From: Fragum whitleyi | Lineage: Eukaryota; Mollusca; Bivalvia; Cardiida; Cardiidae | Reading direction: 5' to 3' | DNA length: 64,000 nt | NCBI GenBank assembly: GCA_948146395.1 | Contig: OX411552.1 | Location: forward strand, 3,843,501 to 3,907,500 | In this document: positions 10,405 through 22,524 of the stretch, in pieces | Layout of the letters: every line of letters begins with the position of its first letter | Numbering within the stretch: position 1 is the stretch's first letter | Program-made: the position numbers and the translations under genes | The notes under the pieces: generated by a model | Databases searched by the model: none | Seen by the model: only the letters and a program-made list of their open reading frames with translations | What the model was told of the DNA's origin: nothing

Positions 10405-10682
10405 GTATTTCCCTTAAAAAACGCTCCCGGGAGCTATTATAGCATGGTTAGGGAGCTTCTATCTATTATGCATTTCATTAAATTTATGTCTTTTAGGCAT
10501 TTTTCCTTTAATTTGAGGAGATTTTCCTCTAAACAATAATTGTTTAGAAGAAATTCATCTCAAATTAGAGAAGAAGTCTCAACAAGTTCTTAAAATTTAG
10601 GCATTTAAAGTGGATTTTCTTTGTAAAAAAATGTAGTGGTGCTACTATTAGGGAAGGCGTTATTATTAGAGGAAATATGGTA
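10405..10682. mobile_element. MITE family O, copy 1
   Basis: Starts CTGTATTTCCCTTAAAAAACG and ends TTATTAGAGGAAATATGGTAT (each read in parts), inverted relative to each other. The middle contains AAACAATAATTGTTTAG. The reverse copy at 14285-14573 has the same blocks in opposite order, and a fragment is at 25147-25222. Confidence 0.7.
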
Positions 10683-11091
10683 TTTTGTATTCTGCTTGGT
10701 CCTAGATAAGTCAGTGGATTTTTTTTTTTTTTTGAGTTATAAACATCATCAAAAGATAGAATTAAACTTCTGGATTGCTCAATTAACTAAAATACTACCT
10801 TGACAATTTGACTTGGTGTGTGTGACCTGTTAATGGAATCAGATGAACAATAAACAATATGGAATGACATTGTATTCATTCATTCATTCATCAACTTTGA
10901 TATGGACTTTACTGTCGTAGTTAATCTCCTTCATTTGTTTTTTGGCATTATTTTTCTTTTTTTTGTCTCAACATCTGTAGCCTCAAATAAACCCTTACCC
11001 CCTTCTAATAAAAATATGATGATTCTTATGGAGCCCTCTTGTTTCATAAGAGCTTTTATGGTAAACAAATGACAGTGTTTCTTCACAGCTA

Positions 11092-11325
11092 AAAATGTTT
11101 GACAAGAGTGGTGTGACACTAATATTTAGACATTCTCTGCATACAAAAGAAAACATTGCTGTTCCTTGACAATTACATCCATAGAACCAGGTAATTTTCT
11201 TGAAATAGAACCATTTTATTACAGTTGTTCTAAATGCATTATTCTCTGCCATTTAATTACCCTCAACCAGGGCCAACAGATGCTGTCATTTGGATGCTGT
11301 TTTCCAGCTCATTTTAAATGCTTCT
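11092..11325. repeat. Direct duplication, copy 1 (pair with 11777-12005)
   Basis: About 230 bases beginning AATGTTTGACAAGAGTGG recur 685 bases further on with roughly 93-95% identity. Both lie in intron 3. No coding content; not one of the named element families. Confidence 0.85.
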
Positions 11326-11776
11326 CCTGGCTGAAAAATTCTATGTCACATCAGCAGTCTTTAAATTTTAACTCTTGTCATGATGAACCAAGAATATTAC
11401 TGTTTTGGCAAAAGGTATTGGGAATAATCAGTCTGCACATATGAGCAGTCTGACACTTAGTCTTTACCAATTTATGTCATAATTCAAACAAGAGAAGATG
11501 TAAAGTTTAAATGTTCAAAATGAATATTGTATCACAAATAGAACATCCAATACATTCAGTAATTTGATTTAAATAAGTATTGCAAGGGTTTTATACAGCA
11601 TGGCATTGGGTAAAATTCGCTAGTCTAAACCCCTATTAATAAATATATTTTAATTTCTAAATCTTTCAATCTTTTACCCCCTTCATTTTCGCTATCACAC
11701 TGTGTATACATATGCATTTTTGTGCAAAGGTTGCTATGCCAATGAATAATGTGATCATTCTCTCATTTAAAACTCA

Positions 11777-12005
11777 AAATGTTTGACAAGAGTGGTATGG
11801 CACTAATATTTAGACATTCTCTGCATACAAAAGAAAACACTGCAGTTCCTTGACAATTACATCCATAGAACCAGGTAATTTTCTTGAAATAGAACCGTTT
11901 TATTACAGTCGTTCTAAATGCATTATTCTCTGCCATTTAATTACCCTCAACCAGGCCTGCAGATGTTGACATTGGATGCTGTTTTCCAGCTCATTTTAAA
12001 TGCTT
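11777..12005. repeat. Direct duplication, copy 2 (pair with 11092-11325)
   Basis: Second copy of the ~230 bp segment, same orientation. The DNA between the copies is not duplicated in view, so this is either a partial segmental duplication or two insertions of an unknown element. Confidence 0.85.
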
Positions 12006-12124
12006 TTTGTCCCTGAAGATTTTCAAGTTGCCTCAGCAGTTTTTAAATCTTAAAATTGTACATTCATTTTACATATCCATGAACTTATCAGCACTGTCCA
12101 CATTTTGTTTGTATAATTCTCAAA

Positions 12125-12161
12125 GCTTGTAACTACAGTGTGATTAAAGCTGTAGTTACAA
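12125..12161. repeat. Short perfect hairpin
   Basis: CTTGTAACTACAG and CTGTAGTTACAAG form a 13-bp stem around an 11-base loop, in intron 3. Confidence 0.6.
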
Positions 12162-12424
12162 GGTTTTAGAAAGACACTGACAAGATATTACTCTCTGAGA
12201 AATATGTCCCGAATTGGATGGTACTACTTTATGATCATTAAAATCTTATAGATAGCATCCATTGTAGTATTTCAAAGGCTCAGCGCGAAACAGTTATATA
12301 GTTCCGCAAGAAAGAGTGAGGTTTGAGAAACCGTTATCTCCTATCATTTTCAATGTAAAATTGATCTTTGATCACTTACTTGAAATTGCTGGTCTATAAC
12401 TGCCTGATTGATGGGACTTAATGC

Positions 12425-12665
12425 AACTTTAAACAGTATATTTTAGTCATAATGGAAGGTGGAGCACCTACCCAAGATTCCTGGTCTTTTCCATACCATT
12501 TCTACCACAGCTTCATTCCCAAGCCTCCAGCTGCTAATCTCAATAGGATTATTCACCCATCGATAAGAGCATAACATCAACAAAGATTATTTGCAGACTC
12601 CTGGTAGGGAACCTGGGAGCTCATGGCTGAGAGTCCAACATGCTACCACCTCAAGGGCTCAGTGC
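12425..12665 (-). mobile_element. tRNA-derived SINE, family J, copy 1
   Basis: Shares the SINE body (GGAGCACCTA, GATTCCTGGT, CCAAGCCTCCAGCTGCTA) with the better copy at 42510-42795. It lies in intron 3 close to exon 3. Confidence 0.6.
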
Positions 12666-12796
12666 ACAACAGCAGTAACTACTTATAAGAATATACTAAG
12701 TTAGATAACAACTGTTTTCTGCTGTCACCAATCAATTTTACTGTGCTTAAATTGACCACATAGTTCAAGAATGTTTATAGATATATATTAACTTAC

Positions 12797-12904
12797 TTTA
12801 GCCTGTGATTTCTTCTTCTCACTGGTGTTAGGTTCAATCCCTGCATGATAATTGGCTAAGTGGTTGAGGAGGGCTGAAATCTTGCCTTTTTGGCTGATAT
12901 CATC
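12797..12904 (-). CDS. SLC12A4-7-like (KCC): K-Cl cotransporter (SLC12 KCC type), coding exon 3
   Basis: Encodes residues 93-128: starts DDISQKGKISALLNHLANY and ends EKKKSQAK. It has cag acceptor and gtaagt donor and is phase 0 on both sides. The SALLNHLANY core matches the SSLL-x-x-LANYT block of vertebrate KCCs, followed by the usual lysine-rich linker just before membrane helix 1. The 36 codons are complete with no frameshift. Intron 3 below it (8902-12796) holds a decayed copy of exon 4 and a 230 bp duplication. Confidence 0.92.
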
Positions 12905-14284
12905 CTGCAATGCAAGAACACAATAGGAAAGTGATATTATAACATTTTCTTTAATTGTTTGTCAAAATATATAAAATGAATTAATTACTGATGTAATAAA
13001 TTGTTAAGTTTTGAAGTTAACAAACTTAAGACAAACATTTTTCATAAACAACAAGGTGGTCATTGTCATAAGATAAACCTATTGTAGTGCTGGATGCCCT
13101 AGTATGAAAAATAACAAAGGGAAACAACTCAAAACTTAAGCTTAGTACAGTTACAGTTCTTAGGCACTGCACTCTGTAATCATGAGAGGAACATAGCTGT
13201 CGAGTTTTGAGCCAATCAGGGATATAAGGGTACAGACAAAGAGGTGGATGCCATCTGAACCATTAATTACTTATCATCTTGTTGACACTTTTGTTTTTAA
13301 TCAATTTAGTTTTCGGCAATCTGATACAGAATATTCTACTTAATTATTCACCGAGCAGGGCGCGACTTTGCCATGATGTAATATGGCGAGTTTGCTTTCT
13401 AATATTTTGGGTTATTTCAAAAGGAAGTGGAAAATCATTGTAGAAGTAAGTTATTATTAATAAAAGCTGATTTACTTTAACCTTAAGTGCAATATGACCT
13501 TTTATTACTGGGGCTTTGCCAGGGCAAAAATCATGGATTATAACACAGGATAAATCTGTGAAATCAATGGCCCATCACAAGTTCTGAGAAAATAACTTTA
13601 CTTTTTTCTTAGCTTAATTAAATAGGAATTTGAAAAAGCAACAATTATTTTCACATGACACGGTGTCCACAGTGATATCTATAATAGAAGAGAAAGATTT
13701 TTTAAATTTCGTGAACTATAGAAATTGACAACAGAAATTTCTTTGAAATAGGAAGTGTCTAAAATTGTTTTGTCTGGTAATGCATTGTAAAGACTGCACA
13801 CTGTAATTAAACATTGACATTGGAATAGGTTCTAAGAATCACTTTTGTTGGGAATCACATAATCTAAATCATGCACCTTTTACACAATAACAATCAACTG
13901 GGTAATTTTCAGAAGATCTAATAAGAATTCCTAAACTGTTTTTCACTTCAAACAGATTGTCTTTAGTAACCATTAGCGAGTTCTCCAACATAACAATCTC
14001 CAGAGAGTATTTTTCTAGTTTTATGACTTTAATAATTGACAGATTAATATATCATAGTAAGAATACTGAGTAAAGGTAAAATGATGCAGATTGCGGTCTA
14101 GTCATGCACCTAATCAAACAGTAACCTAGCTAGAAACAAGTTTTTTTCCCCTCAGAAATCGGGATATTATCAGATATTGGTTATATAGAATCTTCAACCT
14201 TCTATACTGTACCAGCGAAATAAAACTACCAATTGGGATACTCAATGGCTTTCTCAGATAGTTAATAAACAATATATTTTGTAT
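12905..14284. other. KCC intron 2, no gene recognised
   Basis: AT-rich, with a short CpG-bearing stretch near 13360-13385 (CCGAGCAGGGCGCGAC). No exon or element end was identified. Confidence 0.4.
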
Positions 14285-14573
14285 ACTGTATTTCCCCTAA
14301 TAATAGTGCCCTTCCTAATAGTATCACCCCTACATTTTTTACTAAGAAAACCGACTTCAAATGCCTAAATTTTAAGAACTTGTTGAGACTTCTTCTCTAA
14401 TTTGATGTGAATTTCCCCTAAACAATTGTTTAGAAGAAATTTACCTCAAATTAAAGGGAAACGGGTCTGACATAAGTTGAATAATTTTTAAATCAGAAAA
14501 TGCATACTAAATTAAAGCTCCCTGACCATGTTATGTATATTTACTTGGAGAATTTATTAGGAGAAATATGGTA
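14285..14573. mobile_element. MITE family O, copy 2
   Basis: Starts ATACTGTATTTCCCCTAATA and ends TTATTAGGAGAAATATGGTAT (read in parts). It contains AAACAATTGTTTAG and GCTCCCTGACCATG, the same blocks as at 10405-10682 but inverted. Confidence 0.7.
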
Positions 14574-14824
14574 TTCTTTCATTTGCCATGTCTGAATGTT
14601 AAATAATACCAAAGAACATTCAAAATGTTCAAAGGTCAATGTAAAGATAAAGTCATACATAGATTGAAATGCCGACACAATGGCTATTCCTTTTTCCAAT
14701 CAGCCCATTAGCAGAAAATGCACCAACATCAGCAATTACATGAGGAAATATTTATTTTGCAATGATATTAAAACCCAATATCAAGGTGTCATTTTCTTGA
14801 ACAATTAAAAGAAGGGTTTGAATG

Positions 14825-15325
14825 ATCAAGTGGCCCAAGAGGGCCTGTATGGCTCCACTGGCTTAAACATCTCAATATTTGAAAGAGAGATAATTTAAAG
14901 TGATAATAGACCCAGCCCATCCATTCATTACTGAGGTGACTCAAATTAAGCCCCACCCTGCCACACCCATAATTATGTGCCAATCAAACTTTTGAGAACA
15001 TTTTCAAAAAGGATCATCCAAGGAACATTTTGATAAAATTTCACTGAAATTGGCCCAGTGGTTCAGGAGGAGATGTCTTCCAAAGATTTTGGGCTCAAAA
15101 TAAGCTCTGCCCATATTTATTGGCCATCAACATTTGCGAACAATTTTTGAAAAGGGTCACCCAAGGAACATTATGTTAAAATTTCATTGAAATCGGCCCA
15201 GTGGTTTAAGAAGATGTTTCAAGAAAAAGTTAACGGACAGATGCATGGTCGCATGCACTCACGACGGACGTACACCAGGCAATGATAATAGCCCCGCTGG
15301 ACTTTGTCCAGTGCAGCTTAAAATG
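14825..15325 (+). mobile_element. Family E element E3 (degenerate)
   Basis: The start has the hairpin TGGCCC-AAGA-GGGCC followed by GGCTCCACTGGCTT. The end is GACGGACGT, then CCAGTGCAGCTTAAAA. There are two internal units with TTGAAAAGGGTCACCCAAGG-like wording (GATCATCCAAGGAACATT near 15013, GGTCACCCAAGGAACATT near 15154). It lies in intron 2. Confidence 0.6.
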
Positions 15326-15509
15326 ATATGTTGTCAATATGCCAGTCAGATGTGGTCAACTAGCTGCCCATACCCCCAAAAGGTGACGCTAACTAGTCTC
15401 TTTTTTCTGACGAAAGTGAAAATGTTCAAAAAACCTACGTCTGCATTGTTAACAAAATCCACTGGAGCCAATGCCAGATGATCAGCTGCAGCCCAACCAA
15501 TCACCAGTG

Positions 15510-15672
15510 TTAAGGAAATGGACCGAACTAGTTCCGCAACATTTCAGAACTCGAGATCTTTCACAATTTTAACCAAGGTTTCCTGATGAAATCATACGAA
15601 ACCTCACTTAACACCAGGCTTATGATGACTTCTGAAGCATTGCAAAACTTTTACGGTTCAACTACCTTAAGT
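15510..15672. mobile_element. MITE family N, copy 2
   Basis: A ~165 bp fold-back: left block ACTAGTTCCGCAACATTTC, right block TTCAACTACCTTAAG, centre AAGGTTTCCTGATGAAATC. Better copies are at 17530-17698 and 60060-60226. Confidence 0.6.
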
Positions 15673-15825
15673 AGCTGATGCAATACATAATCATTTCATG
15701 CAGCTTTCACCAATTTCACAGCCATAATTCTAGACACCTTTTCATATCACATAAAACATAATGGACAAACAAACGGTCAGAGTAAAATTTTTCAGTTTTA
15801 TTTCTTAAAAATATCTATTGATAGA

Positions 15826-16813
15826 TATAGAGGATTATTGAATGAGTGGTCATGGAATACTGAATTTATTAAACGAGTCAATCTATAAACAGATAAAAAA
15901 CGAGACTGTGCCATGTTTAATCTATTTATAGATGACGAGTTTAATAAATTCGGTATTTTATGAGCACAAATTTAATATTCTATTTATAATATGACCTGAA
16001 TTTTTGTGAAAAATCGTCAAAATTCTTGAAATTCAACATTTGAATTTTCCACGAAACTAAAATGCTGTTTAAAACTGAATTCACTTATTTATACATTATG
16101 ACGTCATTTTTGCGGTTGCAAAATAGCGTTGCTATTCGCTCTGAGCTCATTTGCATAGTTATTCCACTAGTGTAATAACACCCATGTAATATCAAAGATA
16201 TTCAACGGCGTTATTACACTCCTGCGACGTAGGTCATATTATAAACTATAGTATTGCATAACCACCTTATACATTTTGAGGAGTCCGTGCAACACTATTG
16301 TAAGAGCCTATAAATATATAGGCACTTACAATAGTGTTGCGCAGACCCCATATATATCACAAGGTGAACTAAAAAGGTTTTTGAATATATAATAACTAAA
16401 TAATATGACCTACGTCGCGGGAGTGAAATAAACCCGTTGAATATTTTTGATATTACACGGGTGTTATTACACTTGTTGAATGACAATGCAAATCGGCTCA
16501 GAACGAATAGCAATGCTATCTTGTAACTGCGAAAAATTACGTCATAATGTATATATTGTGACGTCAGTTTTAAATGGCGTTATAAGTTTTGCGGAAAATT
16601 GAAATGTTGAATTTTATGAATTTTGACGATTTTTCACCAAAATTCGGGTCATATTATAAATAGAAAATACAATTTGTTCTCATGAAATACAGAATTTATT
16701 AAACTTGTCATCTAAAACAGATAAAAACTCGGCATAGCCTCGTTTTTATCTGTTCATAGATGACTCGTTTAATAAATTCGGAATTCCATGACCACTCATT
16801 CAATATCCTTTAT
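15826..16813. mobile_element. Element K1: ~1 kb near-complete palindrome beside KCC exon 2
   Basis: Left end ATAGAGGATTATTGAATGAG; right end CTCATTCAATATCCTTTAT. The two arms of ~440 bp pair almost throughout (GAATTTATTAAACGAGTCAT, AATATGACCTGAATTTTTG, CGTTATTACACTCC are all mirrored) around a nested small palindrome, L1. Each arm carries a TGACGTCA (CRE-like) site. It has no coding capacity. The right end is about four bases from the exon 2 boundary, within the intron 2 donor region. Related partial copies: K2 (27270-28903) and K3 (22525-22814). Confidence 0.8.
16281..16349. repeat. Palindrome family L, copy 1 (nested in K1)
   Basis: GCAACACTATTGTAAG and CTTACAATAGTGTTGC flank GCCTATAAATATATAGGC. 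It forms the centre of element K1. Confidence 0.75.
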
Positions 16814-16817
16814 TTAC

Positions 16818-16900
16818 CTCATAAAGAGCCATCTGATTATTGTAGGAGAGCTCATCTGCGTCTGTGAGAGGTTCATGGTCCCTAGTTTTCCCATCTGATC
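16818..16900 (-). CDS. SLC12A4-7-like (KCC): K-Cl cotransporter (SLC12 KCC type), coding exon 2
   Basis: Encodes residues 65 (split Gly codon G|GA) to 92, ending YNNQMALYE. The acceptor is tttcag|GATCAG and the donor GAG|gtaaat, so the exon starts in phase 1 and ends in phase 0, matching its neighbours. The MALYE end corresponds to the MALFEEE stretch that vertebrate KCCs have just before the ANYT region; in structural work on KCCs this part of the tail has been described as auto-inhibitory (known family property, not shown here). A ~1 kb palindromic element (K1, 15826-16813) ends only about four bases below this exon, inside the start of intron 2. Confidence 0.9.
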
Positions 16901-17235
16901 CTGAAATGGAACAAAATAAAAATATTTCCAGTGTTCATGATGTTGTTTTGTATTTTTTTTAATAAATTGAATGTAAATATCACATAAAAATATTTCATGT
17001 GTGTTTTATTGTATTTTTTTGTTAGTTGAACGTAAATGACACACAATGACTAAATTCTAACTAGCTTTTTAACTTTAAATTGTCAAAATGCACAGCTATT
17101 TGGTAGCAGAAATATAATCTTTATACGGCTTAATTTGAATTTCATTCCAAACAAATTGCAAATCATTGGAACATTTCAAAAATAAGTCTGGCTAAATTTT
17201 TTTTCCACATTAATTGCGTAGAAAAAAGGCAGTGT

Positions 17236-17303
17236 AAGGCTAAGATCAGACTGCACATCTGTGCAGGATCATCTTAGTCTATATGGTCTGCCAAAACTTT
17301 GTT
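17236..17303. mobile_element. MITE family G core fragment
   Basis: AAGATCAGACTGCACATCTG, then CAGGATCATCTTAGTCTATA: the central part of family G without its ends. It lies in intron 1. Confidence 0.5.
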
Positions 17304-17529
17304 TGAGCAGAAAATAAGGTCATGAACAGCATTAGAAGCCTAAAGCGTACTATTGCTCAATAATGAGGAACTTAAGAATAGCAATGCACTTTGTTAAGAT
17401 AACCATTATAAATTACCTGCATTATCTCTGTTTTTTAAGTATTTTCAAGGAGCACATATTGCCTACTGAAGTATTTCTCTCATTATATCAATCTCTCAAA
17501 ATTTGAATTAAATATGATCATCAAAGCTC

Positions 17530-17698
17530 TTAAGGTAGTGGAACCATAACAGTTCTGCAACATTTTGGAACTCATGATCTGTTAAAATGTTGACCAAGGT
17601 TTCCTAATTAAATCATTAGGAAACCTCTGTTAACACCATTAAAGTTCATAACTTCAGAAACCTTAATTGTGGAAGTATTACAGGTCCACTACCTTAAA
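17530..17698. mobile_element. MITE family N, copy 1
   Basis: TTAAGGTAGTGGAACC at the left and GGTCCACTACCTTAAA at the right. The interior is also palindromic (AAGGTTTCCTAATTAAATC / ATTAGGAAACCTC). Confidence 0.8.
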
Positions 17699-18157
17699 AG
17701 ACAAAATGAGATGTTTTAGTTCTACTAGAAGTTCAATGACTTGGGTAATATTCTCAAAGACCTAACGGTACTTAGTAACATTCTCTGCCATATCAAGAGA
17801 ATAGCACAAAATTATTATATGTACATATATATTTATAGGCACATTCTTTTTTTTGCACCAACCCCTTGAAATACTACAGTTGATAAAAGGAAATTCAAAC
17901 ATTAATGAATTTTTAAGAGTTTTTTCTGTACTGTACACCCAGGTGCTAAGAGCGTTTCCATTTCTCAAACATTTTGCAAAAGAACATGCAGTATGATTCA
18001 GAAAAAAAGACATGCTATGATTTGTTTGTCGAAACCTATTGACCCTAAAAGGACAATTTCTTTAGGAGTTTGATCTTGATGATTTACCTAGACCTTGTCA
18101 GATGAACTTGGCCTAGACACTCAAAATTATGTATTGATGAAAGAAACCTTCATGACA

Positions 18158-18433
18158 AACAAGAGCCTTGTTCGGACATGGCCATCCACCGCTATCAAAG
18201 CTTGATAGAAAAACTAGGCCTAATCAAAGGGCAATAACTCCAAAATTATGCCAGCAAGAGTTGTAGTTCTTGTGCACTGTACTTCTCCTACGTGAGATCT
18301 ATCCACCTCTAAAGTTTCAAGTTTATAGCTTTTAAACTTTAGGAGATATGCTCCGGACAAGTTAGTGATGGAATGACGGATTTGGGATGGAGAGCATTAC
18401 TATATCCCCTTTGCTGAAACTGTGGGAGATAAT
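18158..18433 (+). mobile_element. Family B relative with a single unit
   Basis: Starts AACAAGAGCCTTGTTCGGAC, carries one B unit (GGGCAATAACTCC ... GGAGATATGCTCCGGACAAG), then a GGAATGACGG run, and ends in TGGGAGATAATAA. It shows that the array is optional in this family. Confidence 0.55.
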
Positions 18434-18610
18434 AATTACAAGCATTCCAACTTGAATAGTGTTAGAGTAAGCGAAAATGTTTATTTTGCAGGTTATAAGC
18501 TTTCAGAGAAAGATTGACACAAAATATCCAATGAAGGACAGATGAATATAGTAGAATAATATGCCCCTCCCCCCAATCAATCTATCAAGGGGGGTATGGG
18601 GGAGGGTGAG

Positions 18611-18835
18611 AGATTGATTGATTGATGAATGGAGTTTTACGCTGCTTTCAACATTTTTTCAGTTATATTGGGGCGGCTAGGGCACCTATCAGCATTTTTT
18701 GGTATTTCTCTCACCAGTACAACCATCAACATCCTTTCCTAGCCTCCAGCTGCTATCTCATATAGGTCAATGATTATCAACCCATTGATGAGAGACAAAT
18801 GGGTAGGGGAGAGATACAATTAAGAGATATATGTA
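18611..18835 (-). mobile_element. SINE family J, copy 2 (head missing)
   Basis: Body GGGGCGGCTAGGGCACCTA, then CCTAGCCTCCAGCTGCTATC and CAACCCATTGATGAGAGAC. There is no clear tRNA-like head. It lies in intron 1. Confidence 0.6.
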
Positions 18836-19349
18836 ACATATGCAAGTGAGTCCAATATCACATGCTTGATTTTTATTCTGGTCTACATTTTCAAGAGCCA
18901 TTTTAAGAATCAGATGGCATTCACAAACCCCAACAATACCATTATCCAGTATTTTCCATGTAATGGATATCTCTGGATGTTTGTAACATATAATATATTA
19001 TTTTCTCTCTGTTTTCCTGTATAAAGTTTTTTATTTCTTTTTGATCCATTACCTTGAAATGCCAGAGGGTAAAATTGATCACTTTATTGTTTCTCCAGAC
19101 ACGAGAATCTCCAAACTTTAGACCCCATTACCATGCAGGAGATTTGATACAAGATTTTCTAGTGTTTGGGGGATTTTGTTTTTGGCTCTGTTCCTTTGAA
19201 GATTAGTTGTTAAATAATAATCAAGTCTATCACTGTCATAAAGTAATGACAATAACTGGCTATCTTTTTATTCCATAAATATTTCTTCAAGTCTAAAAAA
19301 AACAACATCAAAATGATAATTTATGATAATGATAGTATTTTTCACCATG

Positions 19350-19590
19350 ATGGATAGATCAGACTGCACTTATCAGGGTCCAAATAATCCACTCGTCCGC
19401 TTATATTTATGAGTAAGAAATACAGGAGGACAAGTGGAAATTGTAAGGCAACTTGCCTTGTATGACTATCAGTGCATTTTTCTGAATTTTTTAGACCCTG
19501 TATATGTGCAGACTGATCTTTGTCTTTAACTCCTGCAAAAGCAGTAATATACCATGTTCAGCATGGCAAGAGGTAACTTACTTACACTGT
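19350..19590. mobile_element. MITE family G, copy with interrupted core
   Basis: TAGATCAGACTGCAC on one side; GTGCAGACTGATCTTTGTC, TGCAAAAGCAGTAATATACC and TTCAGCATGGCAAG on the other. About 110 bases of unrelated sequence split the core. A second core is at 19780-19870. Confidence 0.55.
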
Positions 19591-20228
19591 CAAGGAACAT
19601 ATGTTTCGAAGAATTAATTTCTACCTATATCTAACCCTTGTCACGTTGAATAAATTTTGGCTGAAATTTTCATCAAAATCAAAGGGCAAAAAGCACTGAA
19701 AGTACCAACTGTAGTTAAATTTTTTAATTGAAAAAATAAATCTTTTGACAATTCTGGTTTGAAAGTGAGAAGCAGGTGGTGTAGACGAACATCAGACTGC
19801 ACATATGTGCAGGCTAATGTTTGTCTATAGCTCCTGCCAAAGCAGGAATATTCTGGGTTCAGCATTATTTGCACATTTACGTCAGTTCGAATGTTTACAT
19901 ACACTAGAAAACATCTGGATCACGTGGAATAGTTTGACATGCAGAGAGGAATGCACCATCAACAAAAATCCACTATGCTAATAATAGACTTGTTGATCTT
20001 GAAAGGTTATCTAGTACATTCTTTAACAAACCATGCAACATGTAACGGAAGCAAAAAATAAATACAGTATTTATTTCTAGTAACTTATACAAGCCAATTG
20101 AAATAAACTGTTTTCATCAATTATATCAAATTGATTATTACACAATATATGTAATAGAACTTTAAGCAATTGAATATTTAAGTTCGGTTATTGTCTTTTT
20201 CTACAATGATTTTATGGATTTGAATGCT

Positions 20229-20490
20229 GTTACAACAACCAAGAGCAGCTGCATGTGGGTGACATTTATTGCCATGCAGCTATCAGGTGCTGACTTAAGT
20301 TAACAAAAATTCTAAGTCAGAAATGGGGCATAATTTGTACAAATTATGCATTTTGAGTTATCCACAAAGATTTTATTAGTTGCTAGACTTTAAATGATAA
20401 TATAGTTAATTTTCCAAGTTCCAAGTGAATGCCACTAGTTATACCAAAAATATCACAACAAGAACACTGGCAATGACACCAAACATATTT
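20229..20490 (+). mobile_element. Degenerate family D element
   Basis: Shares with family D the order AACCAAGAGCAGCTG, GGTGCTG, AAATTCTAAGTC, GGGGCATAATTTGT and GAGTTATCC; the ends are worn. It lies in intron 1. Confidence 0.45.
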
Positions 20491-21565
20491 AACAAGAGGA
20501 CCAGGATGGACCTTAACCACTCACCTGAATTTCATTGGTCCAGTGGATGTCACCAAGTAGCATTCTGACAAAGTTCATTCAAATTTTCCTAGAGGTTGAG
20601 GAAATGTTCAAAAGCTCAAAGTGAAAATGGACCCTGTCTGGCTGTGCCAATTTGTATGGCCCAATCAGAATGGATCAAATTTTTCAAAAAGGGTCACCAA
20701 AGGAACATTCTGGCAAAGTTTCATTGAAAAAAGTCTATTCTATGGTTTGAGAGTTGATGTTGCATACAGATTTCATAGTACGAAAATGTCTAATCATACA
20801 ACAACTATAATTAAAGGCAAAACAGATTTTCGCAAACCTCATTTTAAAAAGAGATGAATACTCATGCCGAAATCAATTAAAATTCCTAGATTGGTTTGGG
20901 AGGAAAAACATTATAAAGACCATGCAATATTTGGGGGAGCAATCAGATTTCAACAAACAAGTTTTGAGGTGGGTCACTCAAGGAACATTTCTGCCATGTT
21001 TGGTTGAAATCTGCCCATTGGTTGCTGAGGAGAAGATTTTGGGGTCAAATAAGCCTGCTCCTATCATGCCCATATTTGGGGGTCAATTAAAATTTCACAA
21101 ACAGAGAAGGTTCACCCAATGATCATTTCTGCCAAGATTGGCTGAAATCTTCCCATTGGATACTGAGGAGAAGATGCTTAAAGATTAAGGGGTCAAAATA
21201 AGCCCTGCCCTGCCATATCCGTATTCATAAGGGATTAGTCAAAATTACATGAACAATTTTTGCAAATTGCCACCAAACAAACACTTCTGCCAAGTTCGCT
21301 GAAATCTGCTCATTGGTTAAAGATCAAAATTTGGGTAATAATAAGCCCTGCCCTGCCACACCCATATTTTGAGGGTAAATCAAAAATCCCTGAACAAGTT
21401 TTGAGAAGGTTTACCCAAGTAACATTTCTGCCAAGTTTGGTTGAAATCTGCCAATCGGTACTGAGGAGAAGATGCTTAACATTTAAGACCGACGGAAGAG
21501 GCACAACAGACAAAAGGTGAACACAAAAGCTCACCTTGTGCATGTTGTGCTCAGGTGAGTAAAAA
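20491..21565 (+). mobile_element. Family A element A4
   Basis: Starts AACAAGAGGACCAGGATGG with a partial hairpin and CACTCACCTGA; ends CTCACCTTGTGCATG, then TTGTGCTCAGGTGAGTAAAAA. The interior is ~5 units of a different repeat (AAATCTGCCCATTGGTT, AAGCCCTGCC, CATTTCTGCCAAG) with a period near 110-150, unrelated to the 145-bp unit of A1. It lies in intron 1, antisense to KCC. Confidence 0.7.
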
Positions 21566-22524
21566 TCAATCTATCTCTGAAAAAAGCCAAGCTTAAATGA
21601 TGGCTCAGCGCATGTGATCTTGACCTTCTACATAATATGAGAGACTAATATATGAGAAGGTCACTGTAACCAGTATATAGTACATTCACCTGTAGAGTTT
21701 ATTTTAACTATCTTAATGACTTATAGACCTTGTAACTGACACAGGTAAGCAATTTAAGTTAATAATTAATGACGATGATGATAAAAAACATCCTCCTATA
21801 ACACACTTCAGGTGTGACTTAAGATACCCATCAGTTATATCATCATTAATTCTGTTGAAGCTGTAGATAGCATCATATCCTTCAACACCTTTATCTCACA
21901 CCATCATGATAATAGGCTAAGGTGATCAGTAGGCATCTACTTTAACAAATTCACCATTGTTTATAGGCATAGCCGTTGAATGTTAAATTTTGTCTTTTAC
22001 TACTTTTTGAGCTTACAACTTAATCCTGTTTATTTCATGCAGCTTTAGGGGTCAACTTAACCTTAATTTCATCTGCCAATTGCTATTTCTTCATTTTCTC
22101 AGTTAAGAGAATTTGTAGAAAGGTCATTAACTGTTTCATAATTTATCTTATCAGTTGGAAATCTTTTTTATCTATACAGGGTAATACTCAAATCAATAAT
22201 GAATATGTTATGTCAAACCAAAATACCTGGCAAACCAGGATAAAGTGTACTAAGCATACATACTTCTTCAATTTTTCTTTTTCAATTTTGCTTCCTCAGA
22301 CATGCAAATTGCATGCTCCTTTTTTTTTTTTTAATTTTAGCTCCCTCGGACATTCATATCTTTCATTTTTAAAGTTTAAATGTTGTTTAGATTTTTTTCA
22401 AAATTTGACTCAAGTTGTTGAAATGAAATTAAACCTACTTTGAATATTTTTATATTGAATGATAATTAAACTTCTGTAATATCTATAGAAATGTCCTGGG
22501 ACCAATTTCTTCTCTGCTACATTG
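21566..22524. other. KCC intron 1, nothing recognised
   Basis: AT-rich, with a few homopolymer runs (T-run at 22319). No family ends and no credible exon. Confidence 0.4.
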
